From: Halorussus rarus
Lineage (GTDB): Archaea; Halobacteriota; Halobacteria; Halobacteriales; Haladaptataceae
Direction of reading: 5' to 3'
Length of the DNA: 64,000 nucleotides
Assembly (NCBI RefSeq): GCF_003369835.1
Contig: NZ_QPMJ01000001.1
Coordinates: 1,235,589 to 1,299,588 of the forward strand
The notes beneath the pieces are model-generated. The model made no database searches. It worked only from the letters and a program-made list of their open reading frames with translations, and was not told the DNA's origin. Positions within the stretch are counted from its first letter, which is position 1. The number at the start of each line of letters is the position of its first letter. This document shows, in pieces, positions 42,176-51,408 of this stretch. Made by a program: the position numbers and the translations under genes.

Positions 42176-42715
42176 TGTGTCCGAGTCCGCCTCGTCGACC
42201 ACGACCCCGCGTGGCGCGAGCGATTCGCGACCGAGCGCGACCGCATCCGAACCGCCTCCGGCGAGGGGCTGCTGGGCGTCTTCCACGTCGGCAGCACCGC
42301 GGTCGAGGACCTCGCGGCCGAGCCCGTGGTGGACGTCCTCGCGGTCTACCAGGACTACGGCGCGGCCCGCGACGCCGCCGACGCGCTGGTCGAGTGGGGG
42401 TACGACCGTCGGCGCGACGACCCCGACTGGCCGGTCCTCTCGCGCACCGAGGTCGAACCGGTCGTCATCCACCTCCGCCCGCGGGCGGCCGAAACCTGGC
42501 GCGACCACCTGGTGTTCCGGGAGTTGCTCCGGGACAACCCCGACGCGCGGGCCGAGTACGAGCGGGCAAAGCGCGAAACCGCGTCCGACCATCCCGACGA
42601 CGTTGCCGCGTACACCGACGCCGAGAACGAGAAGATACGGTCGCTCGAGGACCGGGCGTACGAGGAGGGATACGGGAAGTGCGTCCCCGCGTTCGACGGG
42701 AAGGACGACGCCTGA
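42176..42715 (+). CDS. GrpB-family protein with no recognisable start codon
   Basis: The GrpB domain is clear: VRLVDHDPAWRERFATERDR, then GVFHVGSTAVEDLAAEPVVD and LVFRELLRDNPDARAEYERAK. These belong to the nucleotidyltransferase-like GrpB family. The reading frame is open from 42068, just after an in-frame TGA, but contains no ATG, GTG or TTG before the GTG-GTG at 42323, which lies inside the conserved domain. Either the gene starts at a non-standard codon near 42176, or a frameshift separates it from the GTG at 42064, or it is broken. The start given here marks where similarity begins. Confidence 0.65.
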   Translation, partial: CVRVRLVDHDPAWRERFATERDRIRTASGEGLLGVFHVGSTAVEDLAAEPVVDVLAVYQDYGAARDAADALVEWGYDRRRDDPDWPVLSRTEVEPVVIHLRPRAAETWRDHLVFRELLRDNPDARAEYERAKRETASDHPDDVAAYTDAENEKIRSLEDRAYEEGYGKCVPAFDGKDDA

Positions 42716-42721
42716 GCCGCG

Positions 42722-43738
42722 CTAGTCGTCGCCGGTCTTCCCGCTCCCGTCGGCTACCGGGCGCTCGCGGCGCTCCTCGCGGACCTGCGCCTCGTAGCGC
42801 TTCCGGAGGACGTTGCCGTACATCGAGAGGACGAGGCCGACGAACAGCACCAGGACGCCGACGTTGATGCCGACCGTCAGCAGCGCGTCGGTCGGCCCGC
42901 CGCCGATGGCGATCTCGCGTGGTACCGGGTACCCCTCGTCGAAGATGCTGCCGAGCAGGACGCTTGCGATGCCGACGACGACGAACGCGCCCATCACGTT
43001 CGCGGCCCAGTTCCAGCTCTCGGAGAGAGTCAGCAGCTCGATGCCCGTTCCTTCGTGATCCCCGCTCTCGCGCTCGCCGTGGTCGCCGGGCGCGAGGTCG
43101 GTCGGGACGAACGCCTTGAGCTCGACCGGGTAGAACGCCGGGTGGAAGCCGTGCTCGAAGATGTGGAACATCACGCCCATCAGCATGATGACCCCGAGCA
43201 GGCCGTGGAACGTGACGAACGCTATCGCGGCGGTCCTGGTCGCGAGGTACTCCATCAGGCCGACCTTGTTCCAGACGAGCAGCCCCGAGACCATGAGCAG
43301 GACCAGCTCTATCGCGAAGATCCAGACGACGCCCTTCCCCACGTAGCTCAGCAGGGGTACCTCGTCGGCGGAGTAGCCCGCGAACTGGCGGGCGTTGGGG
43401 TGGCGCTCGTCTGCCCGTCCCAGCGCGAACTGCACGTCCTGGACGGCGGCGTCGACGTCCGCCTTCGAGGGCATGGCCGCGCGAACGCCCCGGCGTCCGC
43501 CGGGCGTGATGATAGTCAGCACGATCCAGAACGCCACGAGCGCCACGAGCCCCAGGCCGGCGAGCCGGTGGACCGCGAGCACGCCCACGTTGCCGCCCAT
43601 CAGCGTGACCAGCCACCAGAGCTCGTCGTTGAACATCACCGAGTAGCCCGTGAAGAACAGCGCGAACACGTCGAGCGCCAGCAGCGAGTGGAACACCGTG
43701 GTCGTCCGGGTGAACTTGCCGTGGTCGAGGTTGGTCAT
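42722..43738 (-). CDS. Formate dehydrogenase-type cytochrome b subunit
   Basis: The 338-residue integral membrane protein has about six helices and the cytochrome b561/FdnI-like pattern. Candidate heme ligands are in FHSLLALDVF (helix 1), AVHRLAGL (helix 2), TFHGLLGVIM and MFHIFEHGFHPAF. It should take electrons from the Fe-S subunit and pass them to quinone. It is the last gene of the minus-strand operon; its ATG overlaps the previous stop by four bases (ATGA). The long C-terminal hydrophilic tail is typical of the haloarchaeal form. Confidence 0.82.
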   Translation of the reverse strand: MTNLDHGKFTRTTTVFHSLLALDVFALFFTGYSVMFNDELWWLVTLMGGNVGVLAVHRLAGLGLVALVAFWIVLTIITPGGRRGVRAAMPSKADVDAAVQDVQFALGRADERHPNARQFAGYSADEVPLLSYVGKGVVWIFAIELVLLMVSGLLVWNKVGLMEYLATRTAAIAFVTFHGLLGVIMLMGVMFHIFEHGFHPAFYPVELKAFVPTDLAPGDHGERESGDHEGTGIELLTLSESWNWAANVMGAFVVVGIASVLLGSIFDEGYPVPREIAIGGGPTDALLTVGINVGVLVLFVGLVLSMYGNVLRKRYEAQVREERRERPVADGSGKTGDD

Positions 43739-44412
43739 CGACCGTCACCTCCCCGCTCGCGTCCGGACGACTCGTTTCGCTCGGCTTCCGACGTCCGAGA
43801 GACTGCGTTTCTCTCGCCGCCGTCACCCGGTGGGTCTCCGGCGTCCGTCCCGGAGGCGCCGCGCCCGCCGTCGGTCGCGACGGCGTCGCCGGCCTCCCGG
43901 CCCGTCGGCGGGCGCATGCGCTGGGCGAGCCGCCGGAATATCGCCCAGTGGACGAACACCATCCCGAGGATGAACACCCCCATGATGACGTCGGCGGCGT
44001 GGACGATGGCGATGGCCGCGTCGAGCACCGGCACGGTGTTGCCGAACACCCAGTCGCTGCCGACGCCCCCGCCAGAGACCGTGGGCGCGACCCGGAACAG
44101 TCGCTCGTAGAAGACCTCCCCGCCGAAGAAGCCGTCGACCCAGAGGTACGTCAGCGCGGTGACGCCCAGGCCGATTACCGCCGCGACGACGACCGCGGCG
44201 GCGCCCGTGAGGCCCGCGCCGTCGTCGCCGTCGCCGCCCTCATCCGGGTCGCGGCCCGGCGGGTCGTCCGGCGCGGTCCGGCCGATCGCGGCGTCGGACC
44301 GGGCGGTCTCGGGGTCGGACCGAGCCGTGTCGCCGTCGTCGGGCACGTCGCGCGCCGACTCGTCGGCGGTCTCGCCCCGGCTGGCCGACCGCCCGGCGTC
44401 GCGGTCGCTCAT
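43735..44412 (-). CDS. Membrane protein of the formate dehydrogenase operon
   Basis: The 225-residue protein begins with about 65 hydrophilic, mostly acidic and Asp/Arg/Ser-rich residues. Two or three helices follow: AAAVVVAAVIGLGVTALTYL, and a later AIAIVHAADVIMGVFILGMV ending in FVHWAIFRRL. Two histidines in the second helix block could ligate heme or contact quinone. A hydrophilic C-terminal tail of 55 residues follows. Start and stop both overlap neighbours by ATGA, so stoichiometric expression with the Fe-S and cytochrome b subunits is likely. The domain is not one I can name. Confidence 0.7.
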   Translation of the reverse strand: MSDRDAGRSASRGETADESARDVPDDGDTARSDPETARSDAAIGRTAPDDPPGRDPDEGGDGDDGAGLTGAAAVVVAAVIGLGVTALTYLWVDGFFGGEVFYERLFRVAPTVSGGGVGSDWVFGNTVPVLDAAIAIVHAADVIMGVFILGMVFVHWAIFRRLAQRMRPPTGREAGDAVATDGGRGASGTDAGDPPGDGGERNAVSRTSEAERNESSGRERGGDGR

Positions 44413-45104
44413 CCGCCGAACACCTCGGCGTCGTCGCCGAAGATGATCTCCATCGCCACGTCGTTGAAGAACGGGGCCGACCCGCGCCGCTCCAGTTCGT
44501 CGGCGATCTGGTCGGCGCTCCCCACCAGGATGGCGTCGGTCGAGCACTCCTCGGCGCAGGCCGGGCCCTTGCCGGTCTCGGACTGGCGCTCCTCACACAT
44601 CGTGCACTTGTCCATCACGTCGCCGTTGCCGACGAACCGGGCGCTCCCGTCGTCGGCCTCTGGGAACTGGGGCGCGCCGAACGGACAGGCCGACAGGCAG
44701 TACTGGCAGCCGACGCAGAGGCTGTCGCGCACGTCGACGAAGCCGTCGTCCGTCTTGATCAGCGAGTCGGTGGGACAGACCGACACGCACGGCGCGTTCT
44801 CGCAGTGGTAGCACTGCATCGGGATCGACGTCTCGCCGGGCTTCTGGCCCTGCTGGAGCGCCTGGCCGCTGTTGGCGTTGAGCCCCTCGGCGGCCTCCTG
44901 GCCCTCCATCATGGTCGCGATGCTGATACGTTGCTCGTCTCGGGGCACGTCCCACGTGCGCTTGCACGCGACGACGCAGCCGCCGCAGTCGATGCAGGCC
45001 TCGACGTCCGGGAAGATGCGCGTCCCCTCGCCGGTCCCCTTCACGCCGGTCCGCATGACCTCTCTGCTCGACCCCTGCTGGTTCTGAGATTGTTGTTTGG
45101 ACAT
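44409..45104 (-). CDS. Four-cluster Fe-S subunit of formate dehydrogenase
   Basis: The 231-residue electron-transfer subunit shows four cysteine groups: CIDCGGCVVAC at 37-47, CYHCENAPCVSVC at 98-110, CVGCQYCLSAC at 130-140 and CTMC...CAEEC at 167-187. This is the arrangement of the FdnH/DmsB/NrfC family with four 4Fe-4S clusters. It links the molybdenum catalytic subunit to the membrane cytochrome. It has no signal of its own, so co-export with the Tat-bearing catalytic subunit is expected. The ATG lies 11 bp after the catalytic gene. Confidence 0.9.
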   Translation of the reverse strand: MSKQQSQNQQGSSREVMRTGVKGTGEGTRIFPDVEACIDCGGCVVACKRTWDVPRDEQRISIATMMEGQEAAEGLNANSGQALQQGQKPGETSIPMQCYHCENAPCVSVCPTDSLIKTDDGFVDVRDSLCVGCQYCLSACPFGAPQFPEADDGSARFVGNGDVMDKCTMCEERQSETGKGPACAEECSTDAILVGSADQIADELERRGSAPFFNDVAMEIIFGDDAEVFGG

Positions 45105-45115
45105 CCTTGGTCACC

Positions 45116-48100
45116 TCACAGCGTGGTCTCCCCGTCGCGCACGTCGAAGTTCTTCTGCGTGCCGACGCCCTCGCGGTCCTGCGGGAACTCGGCGTCGAAG
45201 CCGACCATCTGGCCGTCCTCCCACATGTTGAGGTTCCTGAGCTCCTGTTCGGTCGCCTTCTTGACCAGCACCATCGCCGGCTTGGTCTCCTGCATCTGGG
45301 TCTCGACGTCGTACCCCCGCGAGGTGACGATGTTCGCGCTGTCGCCGATGGCGAACGGGGCCATCCCGTCGGGGTACTCGTCCTCCAGGCTCTTGCCGTG
45401 GAAGACGCCGCCCCAGTGGAACGGCAGGAAGATCTCCCGCGGGTTCGGCCGGTGGGTCACACGCGCCTTCACGAGCACCGACCCCCTGTCGGTGGTCTGG
45501 ACGATGACCATGTCACCGCCCTCGACGCCCGCCGATACCCCCTGCTGGTCCTGGCCGATGGTCCGGGCCTTCTTCGGGTGGATCTCGGCGTACATGTGGG
45601 GCTGGAGGTCGGCGAGGAAGACGTTCGAGCGCGACTCCGAGCCCCCGCCCTGGTGCTCGACCTGCCGGCCGGTCGTCATGATGGTGTCCATCCCCTGCTC
45701 GTTGGCCGCGGTCGTCGCGGTCTGCTGGAGCGCGGCGTTGTCCTGGTCGAGCCGGAAGAAGTTGGTCTGGGCGCCGTTCGCGGGCCACTGCTCGACCAGG
45801 TCCGGCCGCGGGCTCTCGATGGGTTCGCGGTGGACCGGCACGGTGTCGAGGAAGTTCCACGCCACCGCCCGGGCCCGGCCGCGTCCCGTCGGGGCGTCGG
45901 GCTGCTTGAAGTCGTACTGCTGGTAGTCCGCCGGATCGATGCCGGACGCCGCGCCCGGCGGCATGACGGTGCCGTTCTGGCGCATCTGCTGGAGCCGCCT
46001 CGCGGTGTCGAGAACCGACTTGTCCTCCCGGAGCGCGAACTCGTACGGCACCGAGAGCTTGTCCGGATTCTGGATGTCCTGGGGCCACACCGTCGAGAAC
46101 CCGGGGTACTGCGGGACGCCCCGGATGGGGTTCTGGCCGTCCCACCAGTCGGGGTTGTACGGCGCCCGGAGCATGTTCAGCCCCTCCTGGCCCTGCTGCT
46201 GGACCGTGTTCTGGAACGGGTACTCCTTGTCGTCGGGCACGTCGCCCGCGTTCACCATCTCGTTCCACTCCTGCTGGGTCGGCGCCGTCGTGCCCCACCG
46301 AGCGCGGAAGTCCTGCCCGCCCTCCCGCGGGTCGAGGTCGTCGCGCCAGATGATGGGCGTCCCCGGATGGCCCCGGCCCCAGCACGGCCACGGCAGCTGC
46401 CAGTACTCCCCCTCGACCGGGCCGGACTTGGCCTCGAGGTCCTCGGTGCTGAACGCGTAGTCGTACTCGTACTGGCGCTGGAGCCGCTGGGGGTCCTGCT
46501 GGTAGCCGATGGTCCGGACCCCGAGGTTGATCTCCTTCATGCACTGCTCGTAGGTGGCCTTGCCGCTGAACAGCTCCGGACCGCCGCCCCAGTCGAAGTG
46601 CTCGCCGTGACCGAGCTCGGCCGCCAGCTCCTGGATGATCTGCATGTCCGGCTTGGAGTTGTGGCTCGGCGGCCGGACCGGGTTGCGCCACTGGACCGAC
46701 CGGTGGGAGTTGGTCACGGTGCCGTGGTGCTCGTACTGGCTGGACGCCGGCAGGATGATGACGCCGTCGTCGCGCTCGGCCATCACCGACGCCAGCGACG
46801 GGAACATGTCGACGATGACAAGCAGGTCGAGGTTCTCCATCGCCCGCTTCTGCTTGCCCATCTCGCTGATGGAGTTGGCGGAGTGGCCGTCGAACACCGC
46901 GGCCCGGAGCCGGTTGGGCTGGTAGAGCTCCGACTCGCCCAGCCGCTCCTCCTGGGGGAGCGCGGCCTCGAACCACCGGGCGACGGTCAGCCCCTTCTGG
47001 AACATCATCGACCGGCTGTCGACCTCGCTGCCCTGGAACTGGAACGTCGAGGTGGCCTCGCCCGCCTGCTCGGTCCACTTCTGCCGGGACATCGTGTCGT
47101 ACCGGTTGTACAGGTCCTTGAACGAGGTGCTCCCGCTGGTCCACGGGCTCTTGTCCCAGACCTGCGACCAGTACCCCCAGGAGGCGGGCGAGCTCACCGA
47201 GTAGTAGCCCGGCAGGATGTGGCTGTTCGGCCCGAGGTCGGTCGCGCCCTGCACGTTCGAGTGGCCCCGCATCACCTGGAGGCCGCCGCCCGACCGGGCC
47301 GCCGACCCGGAGGCGAGGCTCAGCATCGCGTACGACCGGATGTGCTGGGTGCCGTTGTTGTGCTGGGTGCCGCCCATCGCCCACTCGATCTGGACGCTGG
47401 GCTTGTTCTCGATGACCAGGTCGCCGATCTCGCGGATGTCGGCCGGGTCGATCCACGTGATGTCCGCGACGGTCTCGAGGTCGTACCGGTCGAGCTTCGC
47501 CTCCACGTCGGGCCAGCCGTTGACCCGCTCGTTCAGCATCTGCCGGTCGAGTTCGCCCTGGTCGCGGAGGTACCGCAGCAGCCCCATCATCAGCGCGGTG
47601 TCGGTGCCGGGCCGGAGCCGGTAGAAGTGGTCGGCGTGGGCCGCGGTCTTGGTGAACCGGGGTTCGATGACCACGATCTTGCCCCCCCGTTTCTGGCCCT
47701 CGAGGATGTGCTGCATCGCTATCGGGTGGGCCTCCGCGGGGTTCTGCCCGATGATGATGTCCAGGTCGAAGTTCCGGTAGTCGTTGATGGTGTTGGTCAT
47801 CGCGCCGTACCCCCACGTGTTCGCCAGCCCAGCGACCGTCGTGGAGTGGCAGATCCGGGCCTGGTGGTCGACGTTGGTCGTCCCGAAGAACGCGGCCAGC
47901 TTCCGGAAGGCGTAGGCCTCCTCGTTGCTGTGGTGGGCGCTACCGAGCCACATCACGCTGTCCGGGCCCGACTCCTCGCGGTAGGTGTTGAGCTTCTCGC
48001 CGACCTCGCTCATCGCGGCGTCCCACGACACCTTCCGCCACTCGCCGTTCACCAGCTTCAGCGGGTGCTTGAGCCGCTTGGGCGAGTGCTCGCTGCCGTA

Positions 48101-48412
48101 GATGCCCGCGCCCTTCGAGCAGAGCGACCCGTTGTTGACGGGGTGCTCGTGCCACGGCTCCTGGCCGACGAACGCGTCGCCCTTGCGCTCGCCCTTGAAG
48201 CCGCAGCCCACCGCGCAGAAGTTGCAGATCGTCTTGACCGTCTCGGTCTGGCCAAGCGACCCCTCGGGGTCCTCCTCACCTCCCTCGTCCTGCGCGAGTA
48301 CTTGTCCCGCTGCGCTGCCTCCGAGTGCGACCGCACCCGCCAGCGCGCTCGCCTTCACGAACGAGCGGCGGTCGAGGTCGAGTGAAACTGGCTCCGTAGG
48401 TTCGGTGCTCAT
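45116..48412 (-). CDS. Formate dehydrogenase catalytic subunit (Mo/W-bisMGD, Tat-exported)
   Basis: The 1098-residue molybdopterin oxidoreductase has a Tat signal DRRSFVKASALAG at 14-26 and a 4Fe-4S site C63, C66, C70 and C98. The active-site motif is ARICHSTTVAGLA with C188 as metal ligand and H189 beside it, the formate dehydrogenase arrangement with Cys in place of selenocysteine. The MGD-binding domain ends in the classic C-terminal beta barrel (RPNPREIFLPFHWG). Gln/Asn-rich insertions in the middle are unlike bacterial FdnG. It heads the operon with the Fe-S and membrane subunits. Formate is the likely substrate, though related oxidoreductases cannot be excluded. Confidence 0.88.
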   Translation of the reverse strand: MSTEPTEPVSLDLDRRSFVKASALAGAVALGGSAAGQVLAQDEGGEEDPEGSLGQTETVKTICNFCAVGCGFKGERKGDAFVGQEPWHEHPVNNGSLCSKGAGIYGSEHSPKRLKHPLKLVNGEWRKVSWDAAMSEVGEKLNTYREESGPDSVMWLGSAHHSNEEAYAFRKLAAFFGTTNVDHQARICHSTTVAGLANTWGYGAMTNTINDYRNFDLDIIIGQNPAEAHPIAMQHILEGQKRGGKIVVIEPRFTKTAAHADHFYRLRPGTDTALMMGLLRYLRDQGELDRQMLNERVNGWPDVEAKLDRYDLETVADITWIDPADIREIGDLVIENKPSVQIEWAMGGTQHNNGTQHIRSYAMLSLASGSAARSGGGLQVMRGHSNVQGATDLGPNSHILPGYYSVSSPASWGYWSQVWDKSPWTSGSTSFKDLYNRYDTMSRQKWTEQAGEATSTFQFQGSEVDSRSMMFQKGLTVARWFEAALPQEERLGESELYQPNRLRAAVFDGHSANSISEMGKQKRAMENLDLLVIVDMFPSLASVMAERDDGVIILPASSQYEHHGTVTNSHRSVQWRNPVRPPSHNSKPDMQIIQELAAELGHGEHFDWGGGPELFSGKATYEQCMKEINLGVRTIGYQQDPQRLQRQYEYDYAFSTEDLEAKSGPVEGEYWQLPWPCWGRGHPGTPIIWRDDLDPREGGQDFRARWGTTAPTQQEWNEMVNAGDVPDDKEYPFQNTVQQQGQEGLNMLRAPYNPDWWDGQNPIRGVPQYPGFSTVWPQDIQNPDKLSVPYEFALREDKSVLDTARRLQQMRQNGTVMPPGAASGIDPADYQQYDFKQPDAPTGRGRARAVAWNFLDTVPVHREPIESPRPDLVEQWPANGAQTNFFRLDQDNAALQQTATTAANEQGMDTIMTTGRQVEHQGGGSESRSNVFLADLQPHMYAEIHPKKARTIGQDQQGVSAGVEGGDMVIVQTTDRGSVLVKARVTHRPNPREIFLPFHWGGVFHGKSLEDEYPDGMAPFAIGDSANIVTSRGYDVETQMQETKPAMVLVKKATEQELRNLNMWEDGQMVGFDAEFPQDREGVGTQKNFDVRDGETTL

Positions 48413-48594
48413 GGTACCCCCGTGGCGTGTGCATTGTCAGCACCCGCCAATACCTAGACCGTATTCAATTCAAACAATTATTAAAGTTCGGGTGGTAGGG
48501 ACAGTTTCCGGACACGTCGTCGACGGTGGGACTGCCGTGCCGGATGTTGACGCTGCGCAAGACCTTTGACAGAGAGTAGTGTATCAGTACGGGC
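48413..48594. promoter_or_regulatory. Divergent promoter region of the formate dehydrogenase locus
   Basis: The AT-rich block 48464-48486 contains, on the minus strand, TTTAATAA at 48478-48485, a TATA element for the catalytic-subunit operon with an implied leader of about 40 nt. On the plus strand ACCTTTGAC near 48560-48568 is the best TATA candidate for the Fe-S/MvhD-like gene at 48595. Shared control of both directions is likely but no operator could be identified. Confidence 0.5.
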
Positions 48595-50757
48595 ATGAAG
48601 ACGGGGGCGTTCGTCTGCTCGTGCGGCGAGTCGTGCGACGTGGACCTCGAAGGGGTTCGAGAGGGCGTCGACGAGGTGGACGTGGTGGCGAGTTCGGAAC
48701 TGCTCTGCGAGGACGGCCTGCCGGCCATGGCGGAGGTGGTCGACGAGTACGACCTCGACCAGCTGGTCGTGACCGCGGCGGAGGACCGCTGCAAGCGCCG
48801 GTTCCGCGACCTCGCGGTCGAGAAGGGGCTCCACCCGGAGGCGGCCGCGTTCGTCGACCACCGCGAGGGCGCCGGCTGGGTCCACGACGAGCCCGCGGCG
48901 ACCGAGAAGACCGCTCGGCTCCTCGACGCCCGGGTCGCCGGGTTGGAGGAAGGGGCGGTCTCGCGGTCGGTCTCCCGGGAGGCGGGCGAGTCGGTCGCGG
49001 TCGTCGGCGACCCCGGGACCGCGGCCGCGCTGGCCGACACCGCCGACGTGACCCTGGTCGCGCAGGGCCGGGAGCTCGCCGACGTCGACGCGGACCTCGA
49101 CGACGTGACCGTCGAGCGCGGTCGCGTCGGCGACGTCGACGGCCGGTACGGCGACTTCGAGTTGGTCCTCGAAAGTCGCGTCACGGACGACTGCATCGGC
49201 TGCATGGACTGCGTCCGGCGCGGCCCCGACGAGGGCGTCACCCGGCGCCCGGTCGACGTCACGCCCGAGGCGGCCGACGAGGCGTCGGGAGAGGAGGCGT
49301 GGGTCGAGTGCTGTCCGACCGACGCCATCGACCTGGCGGGCGTCGAACGCACCATCGCCGCCGACCAGGTGGTCTACCCCGACGCCGACCCAGAGACGCG
49401 GGGCGGCCGCCTGGGGTTCTACACCGGTCCGGTCGACGCCGGAACCGTCGCGGCGGTCGAGGACCTGCTCGGCGGCGTCGAGAAGCCCAAGCACCTCGAC
49501 CTCGACATGGACGTCTGCGCGTCGGGCGAATCGAGCCAGATGGGGTGCAACGAGTGCGTCGAGGCCTGCCCCCACGGCGCGGTCGAGCGCCCGCGCATCG
49601 ACGACGTCGCGTTCGACGAGGTGGCCTGTCAGGACTGCGGGGCCTGCACCAGCGCGTGCCCGACCGGCGCGACCTGGCTCAGAGAGCCCTCGAACCGCCG
49701 CATCGCCCGGGAGGTCGAGGCGCTACTCGAACCGCCCGAGTCGGGCGGCTGGCTGTTCGGCGGGAGCGACCCCATCGGCGAGCAGGTCGTGGCGTTCGTC
49801 TGCTCGGAGCGGGCCGGCCGGGCGCTCCGGCGGTACGGTCGCGACGCCACCGCCGACGGCGAGGATTTCGAGTACCATCCGATGCTGCCGGTGTCGGTGT
49901 CCTGCGCCGACACGGTGGGCGAGGCCCACGCGATGCACGCGCTGGCGGCCGGCGCCGACGGCGTGGCGGTGGTCGGGTGCGGCGGCGACTGCCGGCACTC
50001 CGGGCCGGACCCAAAGGCCGACCTGGTCGAGCGCGTCAATCGGGCGACCGCAGACCTCGGACTGGGCGAGCGCGCGGCCTTCCTCGCGCCCGAACCCGGC
50101 GACCCCGAGGGGTTCGCCGACGCGCTCGACGCGTTCGTCGGGTCGCTTGCGGAGTCGCCGGTCCCGGCGGGCGATCACGAGGCGACCGGCGAGATTCCGG
50201 GCGAGGACCGGACGAACCCCGCGTTCGACAACCACGCCTGGGCGCTGGAGAGCGTCCGGGCGATCCTGGAGCACGCCGACCCCGAGCGCGAGGTGATCCG
50301 CGGCCTGTCGGACTTCGGCCGGATGGCGGTGAGCGACGACTGCGCGCTGACGCCGACCTGCACCAACCTCTGCCCGACCGACGCCGTCCGCCGGCGCGAG
50401 GGGAACCTGGAGTTCAACCACCAGCGGTGCGTCGACTGCGGGCTCTGCGAGGAGGGGTGTCCCGAGACCGCCATCACGATGCGGGACGGCCTCGACCTGT
50501 CGTTGCTGCCCGAGAACCGCGGGGAGGTCGCCGGCGCGGACGGCGAACCCGACGACCCGGCGTGGACCACGGTGATGGCGGGCGAGATGCGCGAGTGCGT
50601 CCGCTGCGGCGACCCGTTCGCCAGCGAGGCGTCGGCCGCGAAGATCGAGGGCGAGGTCGGCGGGATGGTCGCCGGTCTCGCGCCGGACTCCGAGCACAGC
50701 GTCTTCGAGTACTGCGGCGACTGCCGCGCCGGACTACTGTTCGAGGGCGGGGGGTAA
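48595..50757 (+). CDS. Fused multi-cluster Fe-S / MvhD-like electron-transfer protein
   Basis: The 720-residue cytoplasmic protein opens with FVCSCGESCDVDL, an HdrA-like start, but no FAD-binding GxGxxG is visible. Ferredoxin motifs follow: CIGCMDC near 200, GCNECVEACP near 323 and CQDCGACTSACP near 344. A MvhD/FlpD-type domain spans about 395-490 (VVAFVCSERAGR, then LPVSVSCADT and GVAVVGCGGDCRH). A second pair follows, CTNLCPTD and CVDCGLCEEGCP, and finally a CVRCGDPF...CGDC zinc-like end. It is divergent from formate dehydrogenase and overlaps its functional context, so it probably connects formate oxidation to a cytoplasmic electron carrier. Confidence 0.75.
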   Translation: MKTGAFVCSCGESCDVDLEGVREGVDEVDVVASSELLCEDGLPAMAEVVDEYDLDQLVVTAAEDRCKRRFRDLAVEKGLHPEAAAFVDHREGAGWVHDEPAATEKTARLLDARVAGLEEGAVSRSVSREAGESVAVVGDPGTAAALADTADVTLVAQGRELADVDADLDDVTVERGRVGDVDGRYGDFELVLESRVTDDCIGCMDCVRRGPDEGVTRRPVDVTPEAADEASGEEAWVECCPTDAIDLAGVERTIAADQVVYPDADPETRGGRLGFYTGPVDAGTVAAVEDLLGGVEKPKHLDLDMDVCASGESSQMGCNECVEACPHGAVERPRIDDVAFDEVACQDCGACTSACPTGATWLREPSNRRIAREVEALLEPPESGGWLFGGSDPIGEQVVAFVCSERAGRALRRYGRDATADGEDFEYHPMLPVSVSCADTVGEAHAMHALAAGADGVAVVGCGGDCRHSGPDPKADLVERVNRATADLGLGERAAFLAPEPGDPEGFADALDAFVGSLAESPVPAGDHEATGEIPGEDRTNPAFDNHAWALESVRAILEHADPEREVIRGLSDFGRMAVSDDCALTPTCTNLCPTDAVRRREGNLEFNHQRCVDCGLCEEGCPETAITMRDGLDLSLLPENRGEVAGADGEPDDPAWTTVMAGEMRECVRCGDPFASEASAAKIEGEVGGMVAGLAPDSEHSVFEYCGDCRAGLLFEGGG

Positions 50758-50759
50758 GG

Positions 50760-51386
50760 ATGGACGAGACGGCACTCTACGACGCGCGCATCGAACTCGT
50801 CGACTACGCCATCGACACGTTCTGGGACGCGCCCGGAGAGTCGTTCGTGTCGAACCTCCTGGCCGGGGAGGTCCGGACGCCGGGCGAGGCTGTCTCGCCC
50901 GACCTCGACGAGGGGTTCGCGGAACTGGAGCGGTTCGTCGAGGAAAACGAGGGCCGGGACGTCGAGACGGTGCGCGACGAACTGACGACCGAGTACACCC
51001 GGGTCTTCGTCGGTCCGCGCCCGCCGGTGCTGGCCCACGAGACGTACTACCGGGAGGACGAGGACTTCCTGGGCGAGGGGCTCGCGGCGGTGTCGGCGAG
51101 CTACGCCGCCGCGGGGTGGTCCCCGCCCGAGGCGTACCCCGAGGAGGACGACCACCTCGCTGTCGAGCTCGCGTTCGTGCGCCACCTCGTGGACCGCCAG
51201 CGCCGGGGCGACGAGGAGACGTTCGGCTACGAGCGGGTGTTCCTCGACGAGCACCTCCTCCGCTGGATCGACGCCTTCGCCGCGGACGTGATCGAGGAGA
51301 CCGACGAGCCGTTCTACCGGGCGGGCGCGAAGGTGGTCGCGGGACTGGTCGAGTTCGAGGACGAACTGGTCGCCCAGATGGCGTGA
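50760..51386 (+). CDS. TorD/DmsD-family molybdoenzyme maturation chaperone
   Basis: The ATG two bases after the previous stop gives 208 all-helical residues. The pattern LTTEYTRVFVGPRPPVLAHE is the hallmark of TorD-type chaperones (the EYxRLFVGP motif), followed by PPEAYPEEDDHLAVELAFVR and a C-terminal helix pair. Such proteins bind the Tat signal of a molybdoenzyme and hold it until the cofactor is inserted. The obvious client is the formate dehydrogenase catalytic subunit encoded divergently. The tight spacing shows cotranscription with the Fe-S/MvhD-like gene. Confidence 0.87.
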   Translation: MDETALYDARIELVDYAIDTFWDAPGESFVSNLLAGEVRTPGEAVSPDLDEGFAELERFVEENEGRDVETVRDELTTEYTRVFVGPRPPVLAHETYYREDEDFLGEGLAAVSASYAAAGWSPPEAYPEEDDHLAVELAFVRHLVDRQRRGDEETFGYERVFLDEHLLRWIDAFAADVIEETDEPFYRAGAKVVAGLVEFEDELVAQMA

Positions 51387-51408
51387 CCGGCAAGCGAGAG
51401 TACGTCCG

